Source of the DNA: Sulfitobacter litoralis
GTDB lineage: Bacteria > Pseudomonadota > Alphaproteobacteria > Rhodobacterales > Rhodobacteraceae
Length of the DNA: 55,931 bases
Direction: 5' to 3'
Assembly: GCF_900103185.1 (NCBI RefSeq)
Contig: NZ_FNJD01000025.1
Coordinates: 1 to 55,931, forward strand
The translations under genes were made by a program, and so were the position numbers. Below are positions 26,945-37,023 of the stretch, one piece after another. How positions within the stretch are numbered: position 1 is the stretch's first letter; the number at the start of each line of letters is the position of its first letter. The notes beneath the pieces are model-generated. The model did not search any database. It was not told where the DNA came from and saw only the letters and a program-made list of their open reading frames with translations.

Positions 26945-27862
26945 TTAAGCTTTCATAAAGGCTGGGCGTTGGTCTTTTCTGATAAAGGACCACGCGATAA
27001 ACCGACTTGTTTTCTGCCCCTGCGCCATCTCGACAACGTCGCAGTTGGCCACTTTGGCCTTTTTCAGGATTTTATACAGCGTTTGCACATTGTCCTTTTT
27101 CGACACGAGCGACGTGAACCACAGACATTGATCGGCATAGGCTCGGCTTTGGTCGACCATATTGGCGATGAACTTTATCTCGCCGCCCGGGCACCAAAGC
27201 TCGGCGTTTTGTCCGCCGAAGTTGAGCTTGGCAGAACGTCCCTTGCCAAGATTGGCCCATTTTCGCTGGGTGCCTCTGGCGGCTTTTTCCATCGAGGCGT
27301 GAAAAGGCGGGTTGCACAGGCTGACGTGGAAACGGTCGTCGGGCTTTATCACACCGTTAAAGACATCTTCACGGGCAGGTTGCAGCCTCAGGTCCACATC
27401 CAGAGTGTTATCGCGGCAAATCTGATGCGCAGATTCAAGCGCCACAGGGTCGATATCCACGCCGGTAAAGTGCCAGCCGTAGGCGCTCTGCCCGGTTAGG
27501 GGGTAGACCAAGCTGGCACCGGTCCCGATATCCAGCGCCTTGATCTTCGCCCCGCGCGGAATTTCGTTCCCGTTACTGCGCGCCAGCAGGTCCGCCAGAT
27601 GGTGGATATAATCGACACGCCCCGGAATCGGGGGACAAAGATAATTGGCGGGAAGATCCCAGACCTCGACATCGTAGTGCGACTTGAGCAGCGCCCGGTT
27701 CAGCATGCGAACAGCTGCCACATCCCGAAAATCAATGGTGGTCTCACCCGCGGGGTTGCGGGTCGTGAAGGGCTCCAATTCAGGGAGGCAAGCGACCAAG
27801 CGCGCGAAATCATAGCCCTCTTTATGCGGGTTACGGGGGTGTAGATTGGTCTTGGTGGCCAT
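26945..27862 (-). CDS. rlmF: 23S rRNA (adenine-1618-N6)-methyltransferase RlmF
   Basis: A 305-residue SAM-dependent methyltransferase that methylates A1618 of 23S rRNA. LHPRNPHKEGYDF at the start, the SAM loop DIGTGASLVYPLTG and the catalytic NPPF followed by MEKAARGTQRKWANLG are the RlmF/YbiN signatures. The start at 27862 (MATKTN) is preferred over 27898, as AAAAAAGG lies before it. It is convergent with the channel gene and unrelated to its neighbours in function. Confidence 0.93.
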   Translation of the reverse strand: MATKTNLHPRNPHKEGYDFARLVACLPELEPFTTRNPAGETTIDFRDVAAVRMLNRALLKSHYDVEVWDLPANYLCPPIPGRVDYIHHLADLLARSNGNEIPRGAKIKALDIGTGASLVYPLTGQSAYGWHFTGVDIDPVALESAHQICRDNTLDVDLRLQPAREDVFNGVIKPDDRFHVSLCNPPFHASMEKAARGTQRKWANLGKGRSAKLNFGGQNAELWCPGGEIKFIANMVDQSRAYADQCLWFTSLVSKKDNVQTLYKILKKAKVANCDVVEMAQGQKTSRFIAWSFIRKDQRPAFMKA

Positions 27863-28069
27863 CGAGAAGCCTTTTTTGAAGGGGTGGGAAAGAAGCAAAG
27901 CTCTGCGCCCGTCTTACGCCCATGCGCCCCCAGAGTAAAACCAAAGCGAAAGCCCCCGCCCCTCGGGCAATCCAGCGGGGCAATTATTTTTCACTCTCCC
28001 CCAAAAAACCGTTGTTAGTTACAAACGCAACCTTTACGCAGTCGAAGAACCGGACCCATGGAGGCGACG

Positions 28070-29431
28070 ATGACTGATAAAAAATATCCAGCCCGCATGA
28101 CCCAGGCCCCCTCCCTTGCAGGGCCGCACGCGGGATACATGCCCGGTTTCGGCAATGATTTTGAAACCGAAGCGCTGCCTGATGCCCTGCCCCAAGGGAT
28201 GAACAGCCCACAAAAATGTAACTATGGCCTGTACGGCGAACAGCTGAGCGGGACGGCCTTTACCGCACCGAGCCATCAGAACGAGCGCACGTGGTGCTAC
28301 CGTATTCGTCCATCGGTCAAACATTCGCATCGCTACGAGAAGATTAATCTGCCGCATTGGAAATCCGCACCCAATATCGTGGACGAGGTGACCAGCCTTG
28401 GCCAATACCGCTGGGACCCGCTGCCGCACAGCGACACGCCGCTGACATGGTTGACGGGCATGCGCACGATGACGACCGCAGGCGATGTCCACACACAGAT
28501 TGGCATGGCGACGCATGTGTATCTTGTGACAGACTCCATGATCGACGCGTATTTCTTTTCCGCCGACAGCGAGATGCTGGTCGTCCCGCAAGAAGGCCGT
28601 TTGCGTTTTTCAACCGAGCTGGGAATTATCGACGTCGCGCCGCAAGAGATCGCCATTATTCCGCGCGGGTTGGTTTACCGTGTCGAAGTCCTTGAAGGTC
28701 CGTGCCGCGGGTTCGTCTGTGAAAACTACGGGCAGAAGTTCGAACTGCCCGGGCGGGGGCCCATCGGTGCCAACTGCATGGCCAACCCGCGTGACTTCAA
28801 GGCCCCCGTGGCCGCGTTCGAAGACCGCGAAGTACCATCGACCGTAACTGTAAAATGGTGCGGCGCATTTCACGAAACCAAGATCGGACAATCGCCGCTG
28901 GATGTGGTGGCGTGGCACGGAAACTACGCGCCGATGAAATACGATCTGCGCACCTACTGCCCCGTAGGCGCAGTGTTGTTCGATCATCCTGATCCTTCGA
29001 TTTTCACCGTTCTGACCGCCCCGTCTGGGCAAGAAGGCACCGCGAACATCGATTTCGTCCTGTTCCGCGAACGCTGGATGGTCGCCGAAGATACTTTCCG
29101 TCCTCCTTGGTACCACAAGAACATCATGTCCGAATTGATGGGCAATATTTACGGCCAATACGATGCCAAGCCCAAAGGGTTCATCCCCGGCGGCATCAGC
29201 CTGCACAATATGATGTTGCCCCACGGGCCGGACCGGAACGCCTTTGAGGGGGCGTCCAACGCGGTTCTCAAGGCCGAAAAGCTCGATAATACGATGTCGT
29301 TCATGTTCGAGACCCGTTTCCCGCAGCAACTGACAAAATTCGCCAGCCATGAGGCACCGTTGCAGGATGACTATATCGATTGCTGGGCCGACATCGAAAA
29401 GAAGTTCGACGGGACGCCGGGTAAGAAATGA
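28070..29431 (+). CDS. hmgA: Homogentisate 1,2-dioxygenase
   Basis: A 453-residue non-heme iron enzyme that opens the ring of homogentisate to maleylacetoacetate. [30 protein letters not shown] and the iron-ligand region [14 protein letters not shown] with HGPD are diagnostic. ATG 28070 lies behind GGAGG; the ATG at 28058 overlaps that site and is unlikely. It heads a tightly packed cluster through the TRAP genes. The 207 bases upstream hold an A/T-rich promoter region without a box I can name. Confidence 0.96.
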   Translation: MTDKKYPARMTQAPSLAGPHAGYMPGFGNDFETEALPDALPQGMNSPQKCNYGLYGEQLSGTAFTAPSHQNERTWCYRIRPSVKHSHRYEKINLPHWKSAPNIVDEVTSLGQYRWDPLPHSDTPLTWLTGMRTMTTAGDVHTQIGMATHVYLVTDSMIDAYFFSADSEMLVVPQEGRLRFSTELGIIDVAPQEIAIIPRGLVYRVEVLEGPCRGFVCENYGQKFELPGRGPIGANCMANPRDFKAPVAAFEDREVPSTVTVKWCGAFHETKIGQSPLDVVAWHGNYAPMKYDLRTYCPVGAVLFDHPDPSIFTVLTAPSGQEGTANIDFVLFRERWMVAEDTFRPPWYHKNIMSELMGNIYGQYDAKPKGFIPGGISLHNMMLPHGPDRNAFEGASNAVLKAEKLDNTMSFMFETRFPQQLTKFASHEAPLQDDYIDCWADIEKKFDGTPGKK

Positions 29432-30081
29432 AACTCTATTCCTACTGGCGATCGACCACATCCTACCGCATTCGCGCAGCGCTGAACCTTAAGGGGCTGG
29501 CGTATGACGCGGTGCCGGTTGACCTCGTTGCTGGCGATCAGCGCGCGCCCGATTATGTTGCGTTGAACGCCGGCAAGGGCGTGCCAACCTTGGTGCTAGA
29601 GGACGGCACGGCGCTGACCCAGTCGATGGCGCTCCTCGAGTATATTGATGCGACATGGCCCGAACCGCGCCTGATCCCCGCTGATGCTTTGCTGCGGGCG
29701 CAGGTAATGGCGGTGGCACATACTGTCGCGCTTGATATTCATCCTGTGAACAATCTGCGTCTGATCGGGCAGCTCAGGACCCGTTTTGGTGCGACGCCCG
29801 ATCAGGCGACCGATTGGATGTGCCACTGGATGAACGAAGGGTTCGCAGCGCTCGAGGCCATGCTGCCAGCCGGCGACAGCTTTGCCTTTGGTGACGCCCC
29901 CAACATCGCCGATATCTGCATCACGGCTCAGGTCTATAATGCCCATCGTTGGGGCGTTGACCTGACGCACTTCCCCAAAACCGCGCGTATTGAAAGGCTT
30001 TGCCTGAATATCCCGGCCATCGCCGATGCGCATCCCGACACTCAGCCCGACAATCGGACCGACGCGAAAGTAGCCACATGA
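29428..30081 (+). CDS. maiA: Maleylacetoacetate isomerase
   Basis: A 217-residue zeta-class glutathione transferase turning maleylacetoacetate into fumarylacetoacetate. [15 protein letters not shown] holds the catalytic serine and glutathione contact; [11 protein letters not shown] and the C-terminal helical domain are intact. Its ATG overlaps the hmgA stop and its stop overlaps the fahA start (ATGA). Confidence 0.95.
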   Translation: MKLYSYWRSTTSYRIRAALNLKGLAYDAVPVDLVAGDQRAPDYVALNAGKGVPTLVLEDGTALTQSMALLEYIDATWPEPRLIPADALLRAQVMAVAHTVALDIHPVNNLRLIGQLRTRFGATPDQATDWMCHWMNEGFAALEAMLPAGDSFAFGDAPNIADICITAQVYNAHRWGVDLTHFPKTARIERLCLNIPAIADAHPDTQPDNRTDAKVAT

Positions 30082-31334
30082 CATTGATGAAAAGCTGGGT
30101 AACCAGCGCAAACACGCCCGACACACCCTTCCCTCTGAACAATCTGCCCTACGGCGTATTTTCGGTCGGCGACGAAGACGCCCGCTGCGGGGTCGCGATT
30201 GGCGATATGATCCTTGATATGGCAGCGCTTGAAACAGCAGAGTTGATCCATCTGGACGACGACGCCGCCTTCGACCTGCCATTCTGGAATGATGTGATGG
30301 AGCTGGGCCCCGACATCTGGGCCAAGCTGCGCGCACGGCTGCACGAAATGCTGGCCGAAGGGTCGGCGGATCAGGCGGCGATTGAACCCTACCTTGTGCC
30401 GCTTGCGGATGCGCGACTGCATATGCCGCTGATGGTATCCGAGTACACCGATTTCTATGCGGGCCGTCAGCACGCACAGAACATGGGCGCGATCCTGCGC
30501 GGGTCGCCAGATCTGCCGGCCAACTGGCTGCACATTCCGGTGGGCTACAACGGTCGCGCATCTTCAGTTGTTGTTTCTGGCACCGACATCCATCGCCCCA
30601 ATGGCCAATCCAAGGCTCCTGACGCCGATGTGCCGTCCTTCGGCCCCTCTAAACGGTTGGATATCGAGCTTGAGATGGGCGCGATCGTCGGCACGTCTTG
30701 TGAATTTGGCACCCCGATCACGGTCGATCAGGCGGATGCGATGATCTTTGGCTATGTGCTATTGAATGACTGGTCTGCCCGCGACATTCAGGGCTGGGAA
30801 TATCTGCCGCTTGGCCCGTTTCAGGGCAAGGCCTTCGGCACGTCGATCTCTCCGTGGATCGTCACTGCGGCGGCACTTGATCCCTTCCGGACGGCGACAC
30901 CAGCGCGTGAAAAGGAACTGCTGCCGTATCTCGACAGCACCATCGACGGCTTGTTCGACATCGAGCTTGAAGTTCTGATGCAACCCGAAGGGGCCGCCAA
31001 GGCAACGTCCCTGTCAAAAACCAACTATAGCCGGATGTATTATTCCGCCGCCGAACAGCTGTGCCACCATGCCAGCGGCGGCTGCGGCATGAACTCTGGT
31101 GATCTGCTGGGCTCCGGTACGATCTCGGGGCCAGATAAATCCGAATACGGGTCCCTGATGGAGCTGAGCTGGGCGGGGCGCGACCCCTTCACGCTCGACA
31201 CCGGCGAGACCCGCACATTCATCGAAGACAACGATACGTTGATCCTGCGCGGTGGCGCGAAGGGCGATGGGTATCAAATCGGGTTCGGCACGTGCGAAGG
31301 CACGATCCGTCCCGCCGTTAAATTCCCCACATAA
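30078..31334 (+). CDS. fahA: Fumarylacetoacetase
   Basis: A 418-residue enzyme that splits fumarylacetoacetate into fumarate and acetoacetate. An N-terminal SH3-like domain (PYGVFSVGDED) precedes the catalytic domain with YTDFYAGRQHAQNMG, VGYNGRASS and LNDWSARDIQGWEY, whose acidic residues bind the metal. The start is ATG 30078, overlapping the maiA stop; the open frame upstream is a shadow. It completes the homogentisate pathway. Confidence 0.95.
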   Translation: MTLMKSWVTSANTPDTPFPLNNLPYGVFSVGDEDARCGVAIGDMILDMAALETAELIHLDDDAAFDLPFWNDVMELGPDIWAKLRARLHEMLAEGSADQAAIEPYLVPLADARLHMPLMVSEYTDFYAGRQHAQNMGAILRGSPDLPANWLHIPVGYNGRASSVVVSGTDIHRPNGQSKAPDADVPSFGPSKRLDIELEMGAIVGTSCEFGTPITVDQADAMIFGYVLLNDWSARDIQGWEYLPLGPFQGKAFGTSISPWIVTAAALDPFRTATPAREKELLPYLDSTIDGLFDIELEVLMQPEGAAKATSLSKTNYSRMYYSAAEQLCHHASGGCGMNSGDLLGSGTISGPDKSEYGSLMELSWAGRDPFTLDTGETRTFIEDNDTLILRGGAKGDGYQIGFGTCEGTIRPAVKFPT

Positions 31335-31346
31335 AGGACCAAAACA

Positions 31347-32297
31347 ATGGCAAAAGCATTCGCATCCCAAGGGGATCTGTCCGAAAAGAAAATCACCTTC
31401 GACGAAGTCGGAGAGGGTCTGTGGGCCTTCACAGCCGAGGGCGACCCGAACTCGGGCGTCATCATCGGCGACGACAGCGTCATGATCGTCGAAGCGCAGG
31501 CAACGCCGCGCTTGGCCAATAAGGTCATCGAAAAGGTGCGCGAAGTCACCGACAAGCCGATCAGCCACGTGGTGCTGACCCACTATCACGCCGTGCGCGT
31601 GTTGGGTGCGTCGGCTTACGGCGCGGATCAGATCATCATGTCGGACGCCGCCCGCGCCATGGTCGAAGAGCGCGGTCAGGAAGATTGGGACAGTGAATTC
31701 CAGCGTTTCCCACGTCTGTTTGAAGGCCATGAATCAATCCCCGGCCTCACCTACCCGACGACCACCTTTAACGACAGCATGACCGTTTATCTGGGCAAAC
31801 GTCGCGTTGATATCAAACACATCGGTCGTGCGCATACGGCAGGTGATGCGGTTATCCACGTGCCCGACCAGAATGTGATGTTCACCGGCGACATCGTCGA
31901 AGACCATTCCGCGTGCTATTGTGGTGACGGGTATTTTGGCGATTGGGGCCAGACGCTTGATAATATCAAAGCCTATGATGTCGATGCCATCGCACCGGGT
32001 CGCGGGGCGGCATTGATCGGCAAAGACGCTGTTGAACGGGCGATTGAGAGCACGCGTGACTTCGTCGAAAGCACATACAAACCCGCACAACGGGTCGCCA
32101 TGAAGGGCGGCACATTGAAAGACGCATGGGATGCCGTGCGCGCCGAATGTGATCCGAAATTCCACGACTACGCGATCTATGAACACTGCTTGCCGTTTAA
32201 CGTAAGCCGCGCCTTCGACGAGGCCCGTGGTATCTGGCACCCCCGTATCTGGACCGACAAACGCGATCTGGAAATGTGGGCGCAGTTGCAGGGCTAA
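31347..32297 (+). CDS. MBL-fold protein with a changed metal motif
   Basis: A 316-residue protein of the metallo-beta-lactamase fold. The usual H-x-H-x-D-H motif reads H79-Y-H81-A-V83-R84, so the Asp and last His for the second zinc are lost. Later ligands seem kept (GRAHTAGDAV and FTGDIV). It lies 12 bases after fahA and before the flavin monooxygenase, so it should take part in aromatic breakdown, perhaps as a hydrolase or thioesterase for a side product. The exact role is unknown. Confidence 0.8.
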   Translation: MAKAFASQGDLSEKKITFDEVGEGLWAFTAEGDPNSGVIIGDDSVMIVEAQATPRLANKVIEKVREVTDKPISHVVLTHYHAVRVLGASAYGADQIIMSDAARAMVEERGQEDWDSEFQRFPRLFEGHESIPGLTYPTTTFNDSMTVYLGKRRVDIKHIGRAHTAGDAVIHVPDQNVMFTGDIVEDHSACYCGDGYFGDWGQTLDNIKAYDVDAIAPGRGAALIGKDAVERAIESTRDFVESTYKPAQRVAMKGGTLKDAWDAVRAECDPKFHDYAIYEHCLPFNVSRAFDEARGIWHPRIWTDKRDLEMWAQLQG

Positions 32298-32320
32298 GGC
32301 CAAGTCTGGGAGGATTACTC

Positions 32321-33946
32321 ATGGTCGACGTCCGCTACGACATCGCGTTCAAACTGTACCCTTACGAAAAGGTCGCAGATCAAGATCTGGCACCTCGACG
32401 ACACCCTGTGGTGATCGTCGGGGGCGGGCCTGTGGGGATGGCAACGGCCCTTGATCTTGGGCGCAAGGGTACACCTGTTCTGGTGCTCGATGACCACGAA
32501 GGCGTCGGGCAAGGCAGTCGCGCCATCTGCTTTGCCAAACGCACGCTTGAAATCTGCGACCGTCTGGGGGCAGCCAAGGGAATGGTCGACAAGGGCGTCG
32601 TGTGGAACGTCGGCAAGGTGTTCCACGGCGACAAACGCGTGTTCGAATTCAACCTGTCGCCCGAAGACGGGCACAAGGCACCTGCGTTTATCAATCTACA
32701 ACAACCCTATTTCGAAAAACACCTCGTAGAGGAAATTCGCGTGGCACAGTCGCAAGGCGCGCCCATCGAAATCCGCGGGCGCAATGGGGTCACTGGTATG
32801 TCGCAGCACGGCGATCATGTGCTGATTGACGTCGATACGCCCGATGGCCCCTACCAGCTTGAGGCGGATTGGGTGATTGCCTGTGATGGGGCGCGTTCGC
32901 CCACACGCGACATGCTGGGGCTCAGCTTTGAGGGGCGCGTCTTTGAGGATAACTTCCTCATTGCCGATGTCAAAATGAAGGCTGATTTTCCGACCGAACG
33001 CTGGTTCTGGTTTGCCCCCCCTTTCAAAGACAGCGGCGCCTCTGCCCTGCTGCACAAACAGCCCGACGATATCTGGCGTATTGATTTCCAGCTTGGGTGG
33101 GACATTGACCGCGCCAAAGAGCTTCGCGTTGAAAACATCCGTGCACGTGTGGATGCGATGCTGGGCGAAAATGCCGAGTACGAACTGGAATGGACCTCGA
33201 TTTACACATTCCAATGTCGACGCATGGAGAAGTTTCGTCATGGGAACGTGCTGTTCGCGGGCGATAGCGCGCATCAAGTGTCGCCGTTTGGCGCACGCGG
33301 CGCGAATTCCGGCGTGCAGGATGCGGACAATCTGGCTTGGAAGCTTGATCTGGTGGTCAAAGGTCTTGCCCCCGATACGCTGCTGGACAGCTATTCAGAA
33401 GAACGGGTCCACGGTGCAGATGAAAACATTCTGAACTCGACCCGAGCGACCGATTTCCTGACCCCCAAGACCGAGATGAGCAAAATCTTCCGTGACGCTG
33501 TGCTCGAGCTTGCCCATGACCATTCTTTCGCGCGGGTTATGGTGAATTCCGGTCGACTGTCGCTGCCTTGCAGCTATGAACGTCTGTCGTTGAATGGGCC
33601 CGATGCGCTGAACGGCCCGACGGTCAGCCGGGTCGGTGCAAATTGCAGTGACGCCCCCCTGAAAGACGGGTTCTTGCTGGATGTTCTGGGGGGCGATTTT
33701 ACCGTTCTGGCGATCGACACAGAGGTGCCGCAGCTTGCGGATGTTGACGGGATCACACTGAAAACCGTGACGTTGGATACCGGCCGCGACGACGTAAGCG
33801 GCGCGATCGCCGCGCGCTATTTGGGCGAAGCCCCCAGCGGCATTTATCTGATCCGCCCGGACCAACATGTCGCGGCCCGTTGGGCAGTAGCCAGCGCTGC
33901 CGACATCCAGTCCGGTGTGCGCATTGCGACAGGAAGAGGGCAGTGA
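32321..33946 (+). CDS. FAD-dependent aromatic hydroxylase (MhaA/MhpA-like)
   Basis: A 541-residue class A flavin monooxygenase. FAD site VIVGGGPVGMATALDLG (residues 28-44), the DG motif VIACDGARSPTRDMLGL and the GD motif FAGDSAHQVSPFGARG are all intact; a thioredoxin-like C-terminal domain follows. It likely hydroxylates an aromatic acid with NAD(P)H. With the next gene it resembles the two-component 3-hydroxyphenylacetate 6-hydroxylase (MhaA plus a 60-70-residue partner) that makes homogentisate, which suits the cluster. The substrate is inferred from context. ATG 32321 has GGGAGG upstream. Confidence 0.85.
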   Translation: MVDVRYDIAFKLYPYEKVADQDLAPRRHPVVIVGGGPVGMATALDLGRKGTPVLVLDDHEGVGQGSRAICFAKRTLEICDRLGAAKGMVDKGVVWNVGKVFHGDKRVFEFNLSPEDGHKAPAFINLQQPYFEKHLVEEIRVAQSQGAPIEIRGRNGVTGMSQHGDHVLIDVDTPDGPYQLEADWVIACDGARSPTRDMLGLSFEGRVFEDNFLIADVKMKADFPTERWFWFAPPFKDSGASALLHKQPDDIWRIDFQLGWDIDRAKELRVENIRARVDAMLGENAEYELEWTSIYTFQCRRMEKFRHGNVLFAGDSAHQVSPFGARGANSGVQDADNLAWKLDLVVKGLAPDTLLDSYSEERVHGADENILNSTRATDFLTPKTEMSKIFRDAVLELAHDHSFARVMVNSGRLSLPCSYERLSLNGPDALNGPTVSRVGANCSDAPLKDGFLLDVLGGDFTVLAIDTEVPQLADVDGITLKTVTLDTGRDDVSGAIAARYLGEAPSGIYLIRPDQHVAARWAVASAADIQSGVRIATGRGQ

Positions 33947-33948
33947 AC

Positions 33949-34131
33949 ATGGTACTCAATCTGAACCCGAATATCAAAGATCCCGACGGATTTTATGATG
34001 AGCTGCTTGGGGCGCACAGCGGGCTGAGCAAGGACGAAAGTGACGCGTTCAATGCGCGGCTGATCCTTATTCTGGCCAACCACGTGGGCGACAGGGCGAT
34101 CCTGCGCGCCGCGTTGAACGCCGCAAAGTAA
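33949..34131 (+). CDS. DUF2783 small protein, likely partner of the hydroxylase
   Basis: A 60-residue protein starting MVLNLNPNIKDPDGFYDEL, with GLSKDESDAFNARLILILANH, the DUF2783 pattern. It starts two bases after the monooxygenase stop. In size and place it matches the small coupling protein of the 3-hydroxyphenylacetate hydroxylase system, which raises product formation by the flavoprotein. That function is inferred; no catalytic residues are evident. Confidence 0.78.
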   Translation: MVLNLNPNIKDPDGFYDELLGAHSGLSKDESDAFNARLILILANHVGDRAILRAALNAAK

Positions 34132-34207
34132 CACCGTTCGAAACATCGGACATCGCAACATCGCGGCAGGGAGGCCGCGTTGAAACAACCCAAAGGGGGG
34201 AATACTC

Positions 34208-35227
34208 ATGACTAAATTCACATCCATCGCGCTGATCAGCGCATTGCTATCGGGCACAGCTGTTGTGCCAGCCTTCGCGGATACCGAACTGGTGTTGTCC
34301 AGCTGGCTGCCACCGCGCCACCCGATCGTGGTCAACGCCATCAAACCTTGGGCCAAGGAGGTCGAAGAGGTCACACAAGGCCGTGTTACCGTGCGGGTTC
34401 TGGGCCGTGCCTTGGGCAGCCCACCGGCGCATTTTGACATGGCGAAAGACGGCATTGCCGACATTACCTATGGGCTGCACAGCTTTAGCCAAGACGATCG
34501 TTTCGATGCGTCCCAGGTCGGACAGTTCTCCTTTATTGGTGACGACGCCGTGACCGCATCGCAAGCGTTCTGGACCGTCTACACCGAAGATCTGGGCGCG
34601 CGCGACGATCACGAAGGCACCCATCTGCTCAGCCTGTTCGTCCATGGCCCCGGACTACTGCACAACAACGTGCGCCGCATTGAAACGCCCGAAGATTTTA
34701 GCGGCCTGAAGATGCGCGTCCCCGGCGGCTATATTGCCGAATTCGTGGAAGACCTCGGTGCGACGCCGTTGTTCATGTCCTCTACCGAGGTCTACGAGAA
34801 ACTGTCGCGCGGCGTGATCGACGGCGCGGCCTTTACCTACGAGGCCCTGACCGCATTCAACCTGACAGACGACATCAAGTATTCGATGACCGTTCCGGGC
34901 GGGATCTATAACACGTCGTGGTTTCTGGTGATGAACGAAAAGAAATGGGACGGCATCGGCGCCGAAGATCAAGCCGCGATTGACGCTATCTCGGGTGTTG
35001 CTTTTGCAGAGCGGGTTGGCGCGGCATGGGACGCGGCGGACGCAGCGGCCGTGGTCGAGATCGAAGAAGCCGGTATCGAGGTCTATGCCGCACCTGACGC
35101 GGTTCTTGACGCTGCGCGCACATCGGCAACCGCCCTAGAGGCAACATGGGCAGAAAGCCTTGGCAGCGAATTTGACGGGCGCGCCGCGTTGGCACGTCTG
35201 CGCGAAATCTCTGGTGTTGCTCAATGA
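34208..35227 (+). CDS. dctP: TRAP transporter substrate-binding protein
   Basis: A 339-residue DctP-type protein. A signal peptide of about 24 residues ends at PAFA-DTEL. The binding fold shows LSSWLPPRHPIVVNAIKPWA and, at about residue 165, MRVPGGYIAE with the conserved arginine that binds the carboxylate of the ligand. The place behind the homogentisate genes suggests import of a phenylacetate-type acid. It overlaps dctQ by four bases. Confidence 0.92.
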   Translation: MTKFTSIALISALLSGTAVVPAFADTELVLSSWLPPRHPIVVNAIKPWAKEVEEVTQGRVTVRVLGRALGSPPAHFDMAKDGIADITYGLHSFSQDDRFDASQVGQFSFIGDDAVTASQAFWTVYTEDLGARDDHEGTHLLSLFVHGPGLLHNNVRRIETPEDFSGLKMRVPGGYIAEFVEDLGATPLFMSSTEVYEKLSRGVIDGAAFTYEALTAFNLTDDIKYSMTVPGGIYNTSWFLVMNEKKWDGIGAEDQAAIDAISGVAFAERVGAAWDAADAAAVVEIEEAGIEVYAAPDAVLDAARTSATALEATWAESLGSEFDGRAALARLREISGVAQ

Positions 35228-35682
35228 TCATGCGTTTGTTGGGCCGGGGACTTGAAGTGTGTTCAATCGCACTTCTCCTTGGTCTGATGACCGTCACGGG
35301 CCTTGATGTAATTGGTCGATATTTCTTGAACGCGCCCTTGAAGGGGGCGTTCGAACTGACCGAAATCCTATTGGCCGCCCTCGTATTCACCGCGCTGCCA
35401 CTGGTAAGTCGCGCGGGGGAACACGTGGATGTCGACATCGCCACGAGCTTCCTGCCTGCCCGGCTGCAACACGCGCTTTCGCTGGTCATCGCGATCTTGT
35501 GCGCGGGGACCTTGCTGTTCTTTGCGTGGCGCTTGGGGCTGCTCAGCCAAGCGCAGGCAAGTGATGGTGCACGGTCGGTGGCCTGGGGCGTCCCCTATGC
35601 GCCGCTTGCGCTGCTTGGTGCCTTCATGTGTCTGCTTGCGGCGACCTATGGGATCATAAAAGGGACTGCCAAGAATGATTGA
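35224..35682 (+). CDS. dctQ: TRAP transporter small permease
   Basis: A 152-residue membrane protein with four helices. GLDVIGRYFLNAPLKGAFELTE is the DctQ signature, followed by VSRAGEHVDVDIATSFLP. The ATG overlaps the dctP stop (ATGA) and the stop overlaps dctM by 8 bases, as is normal for co-translated TRAP subunits. Confidence 0.92.
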   Translation: MIMRLLGRGLEVCSIALLLGLMTVTGLDVIGRYFLNAPLKGAFELTEILLAALVFTALPLVSRAGEHVDVDIATSFLPARLQHALSLVIAILCAGTLLFFAWRLGLLSQAQASDGARSVAWGVPYAPLALLGAFMCLLAATYGIIKGTAKND

Positions 35683-36985
35683 ATCGACCGTCGGGATCCT
35701 GGTTCTCCTGGGTCTCATCTTTTTGCGGATGCCGATTGCCTTTGCGATGTCGCTGGTGGGCGGCATCGGTTTTGGCCTCATGCGTGACTGGAATGCCGCT
35801 GGCGCCATGGTGGGCAATGCGGTGTTCGAAACCGGGCTCAGCTATTCGCTATCCGTCGTGCCCCTGTTCATCTTTATGGGCAATATCTTGGCGCAATCGG
35901 GCATCGCGCACGGGTTGTTTGCCGGTGCTGACCGGTTGTTCGGTCGTATGAAAGGCGGGCTGGCCCTTGCCACGATCCTAAGCTGCGGCGGGTTTTCTGC
36001 GGTCTCGGGATCATCACTTGCGACCGCAGCCACGATGAGCCGCGTCGCCATGCCACCGATGCGAAAATTCGGCTATTCCGATAGCCTCGCCTCCGGTGCG
36101 ATCGCTGCGGGCGGGACGCTCGGGATCCTCATTCCGCCTTCCGTGATCCTGATTATCTACGGTCTTCTGACCGAAAGCGACATCGGCAAGCTGTTTATTG
36201 CGGGGCTTCTGCCAGGGCTGCTCGGGATCATTCTGTATATGGCCGCCGTAGTGGTCGCCGTCAGGCTAAAGCCCGATCTTGCCCCGCCTGTGACGCAGTC
36301 GAAACCGATGACGAAACAGGATCGTATCGGCGTATTTGGCACATTGGGTCTGTTTGTCTTCATCATGGGCGGCATCTATGGCGGGTTCTTTACCCCGATC
36401 GAAGCCGCTGGCATGGGGGCCATTTTCTCGCTCGTCCTTGCGTTGCTTATCCGGGGACTGAACTGGAGCGGTTTCGTCGATGCCTGCCGCCAGACCGTGT
36501 CATCGTCGGGTATGATTTTTGCGATCATCATCGGTGCCGAAATTTTCTCGGCGTTTGTGAACTTTGCAGGGTTGCCCGATGGTTTGGTCGATCTGGTCTA
36601 CACGTATGACCTGTCCGCATGGGGCGTAATCTTTATCATGGTCGCGATCTATCTGATCATGGGCTGCGTCTTTGAAAGCCTGTCGATGATCTTGCTGACC
36701 GTTCCTGTGTTCTATCCGGTTGTGAGCCAGCTGGACTTCGGCGGCGGTGTATTGGGCGACCCAGAACTTGTTCTGATCTGGTTTGCGGTGATCGTTGTCG
36801 TCGTGACCGAGATCAGCTTGATCACACCGCCTGTCGGTATGAATGTCTTTGTCCTGCGTTCTGTCCTCAAGGACGTTTCGCTGAGCACAATCTTTCGCGG
36901 CGTATTGCCGTTCTGGATTGCCGACATCGTACGACTGGCGCTGCTCTTGGCGGTCCCGTCGATCTCGCTTGTCCTGCTGACCTAG
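35675..36985 (+). CDS. dctM: TRAP transporter large permease
   Basis: A 436-residue sodium-coupled carrier with about twelve helices. MPIAFAMSLVGGIGF, FSAVSGSSLATAATMSRVAMP, AAGGTLGILIPPSVILIIYG and ITPPVGMNVFVL are the DctM motifs, including the two hairpin regions that hold sodium and substrate. It ends the run that began with hmgA. The 38 bases before the convergent pabB stop contain no clear terminator. Confidence 0.94.
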   Translation: MIESTVGILVLLGLIFLRMPIAFAMSLVGGIGFGLMRDWNAAGAMVGNAVFETGLSYSLSVVPLFIFMGNILAQSGIAHGLFAGADRLFGRMKGGLALATILSCGGFSAVSGSSLATAATMSRVAMPPMRKFGYSDSLASGAIAAGGTLGILIPPSVILIIYGLLTESDIGKLFIAGLLPGLLGIILYMAAVVVAVRLKPDLAPPVTQSKPMTKQDRIGVFGTLGLFVFIMGGIYGGFFTPIEAAGMGAIFSLVLALLIRGLNWSGFVDACRQTVSSSGMIFAIIIGAEIFSAFVNFAGLPDGLVDLVYTYDLSAWGVIFIMVAIYLIMGCVFESLSMILLTVPVFYPVVSQLDFGGGVLGDPELVLIWFAVIVVVVTEISLITPPVGMNVFVLRSVLKDVSLSTIFRGVLPFWIADIVRLALLLAVPSISLVLLT

Positions 36986-37023
36986 CCTGCCTCAAGCGAC
37001 AAGGCACGGGGCCGCTAATCGCC

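Noticed and set aside
27954..27991. Hairpin CCCCGC...GCGGGG followed by a T-rich run, as a plus-strand terminator
   Set aside because: No plus-strand gene ends nearby; the stem is only six pairs. It could be a leader element of hmgA, but support is too weak.
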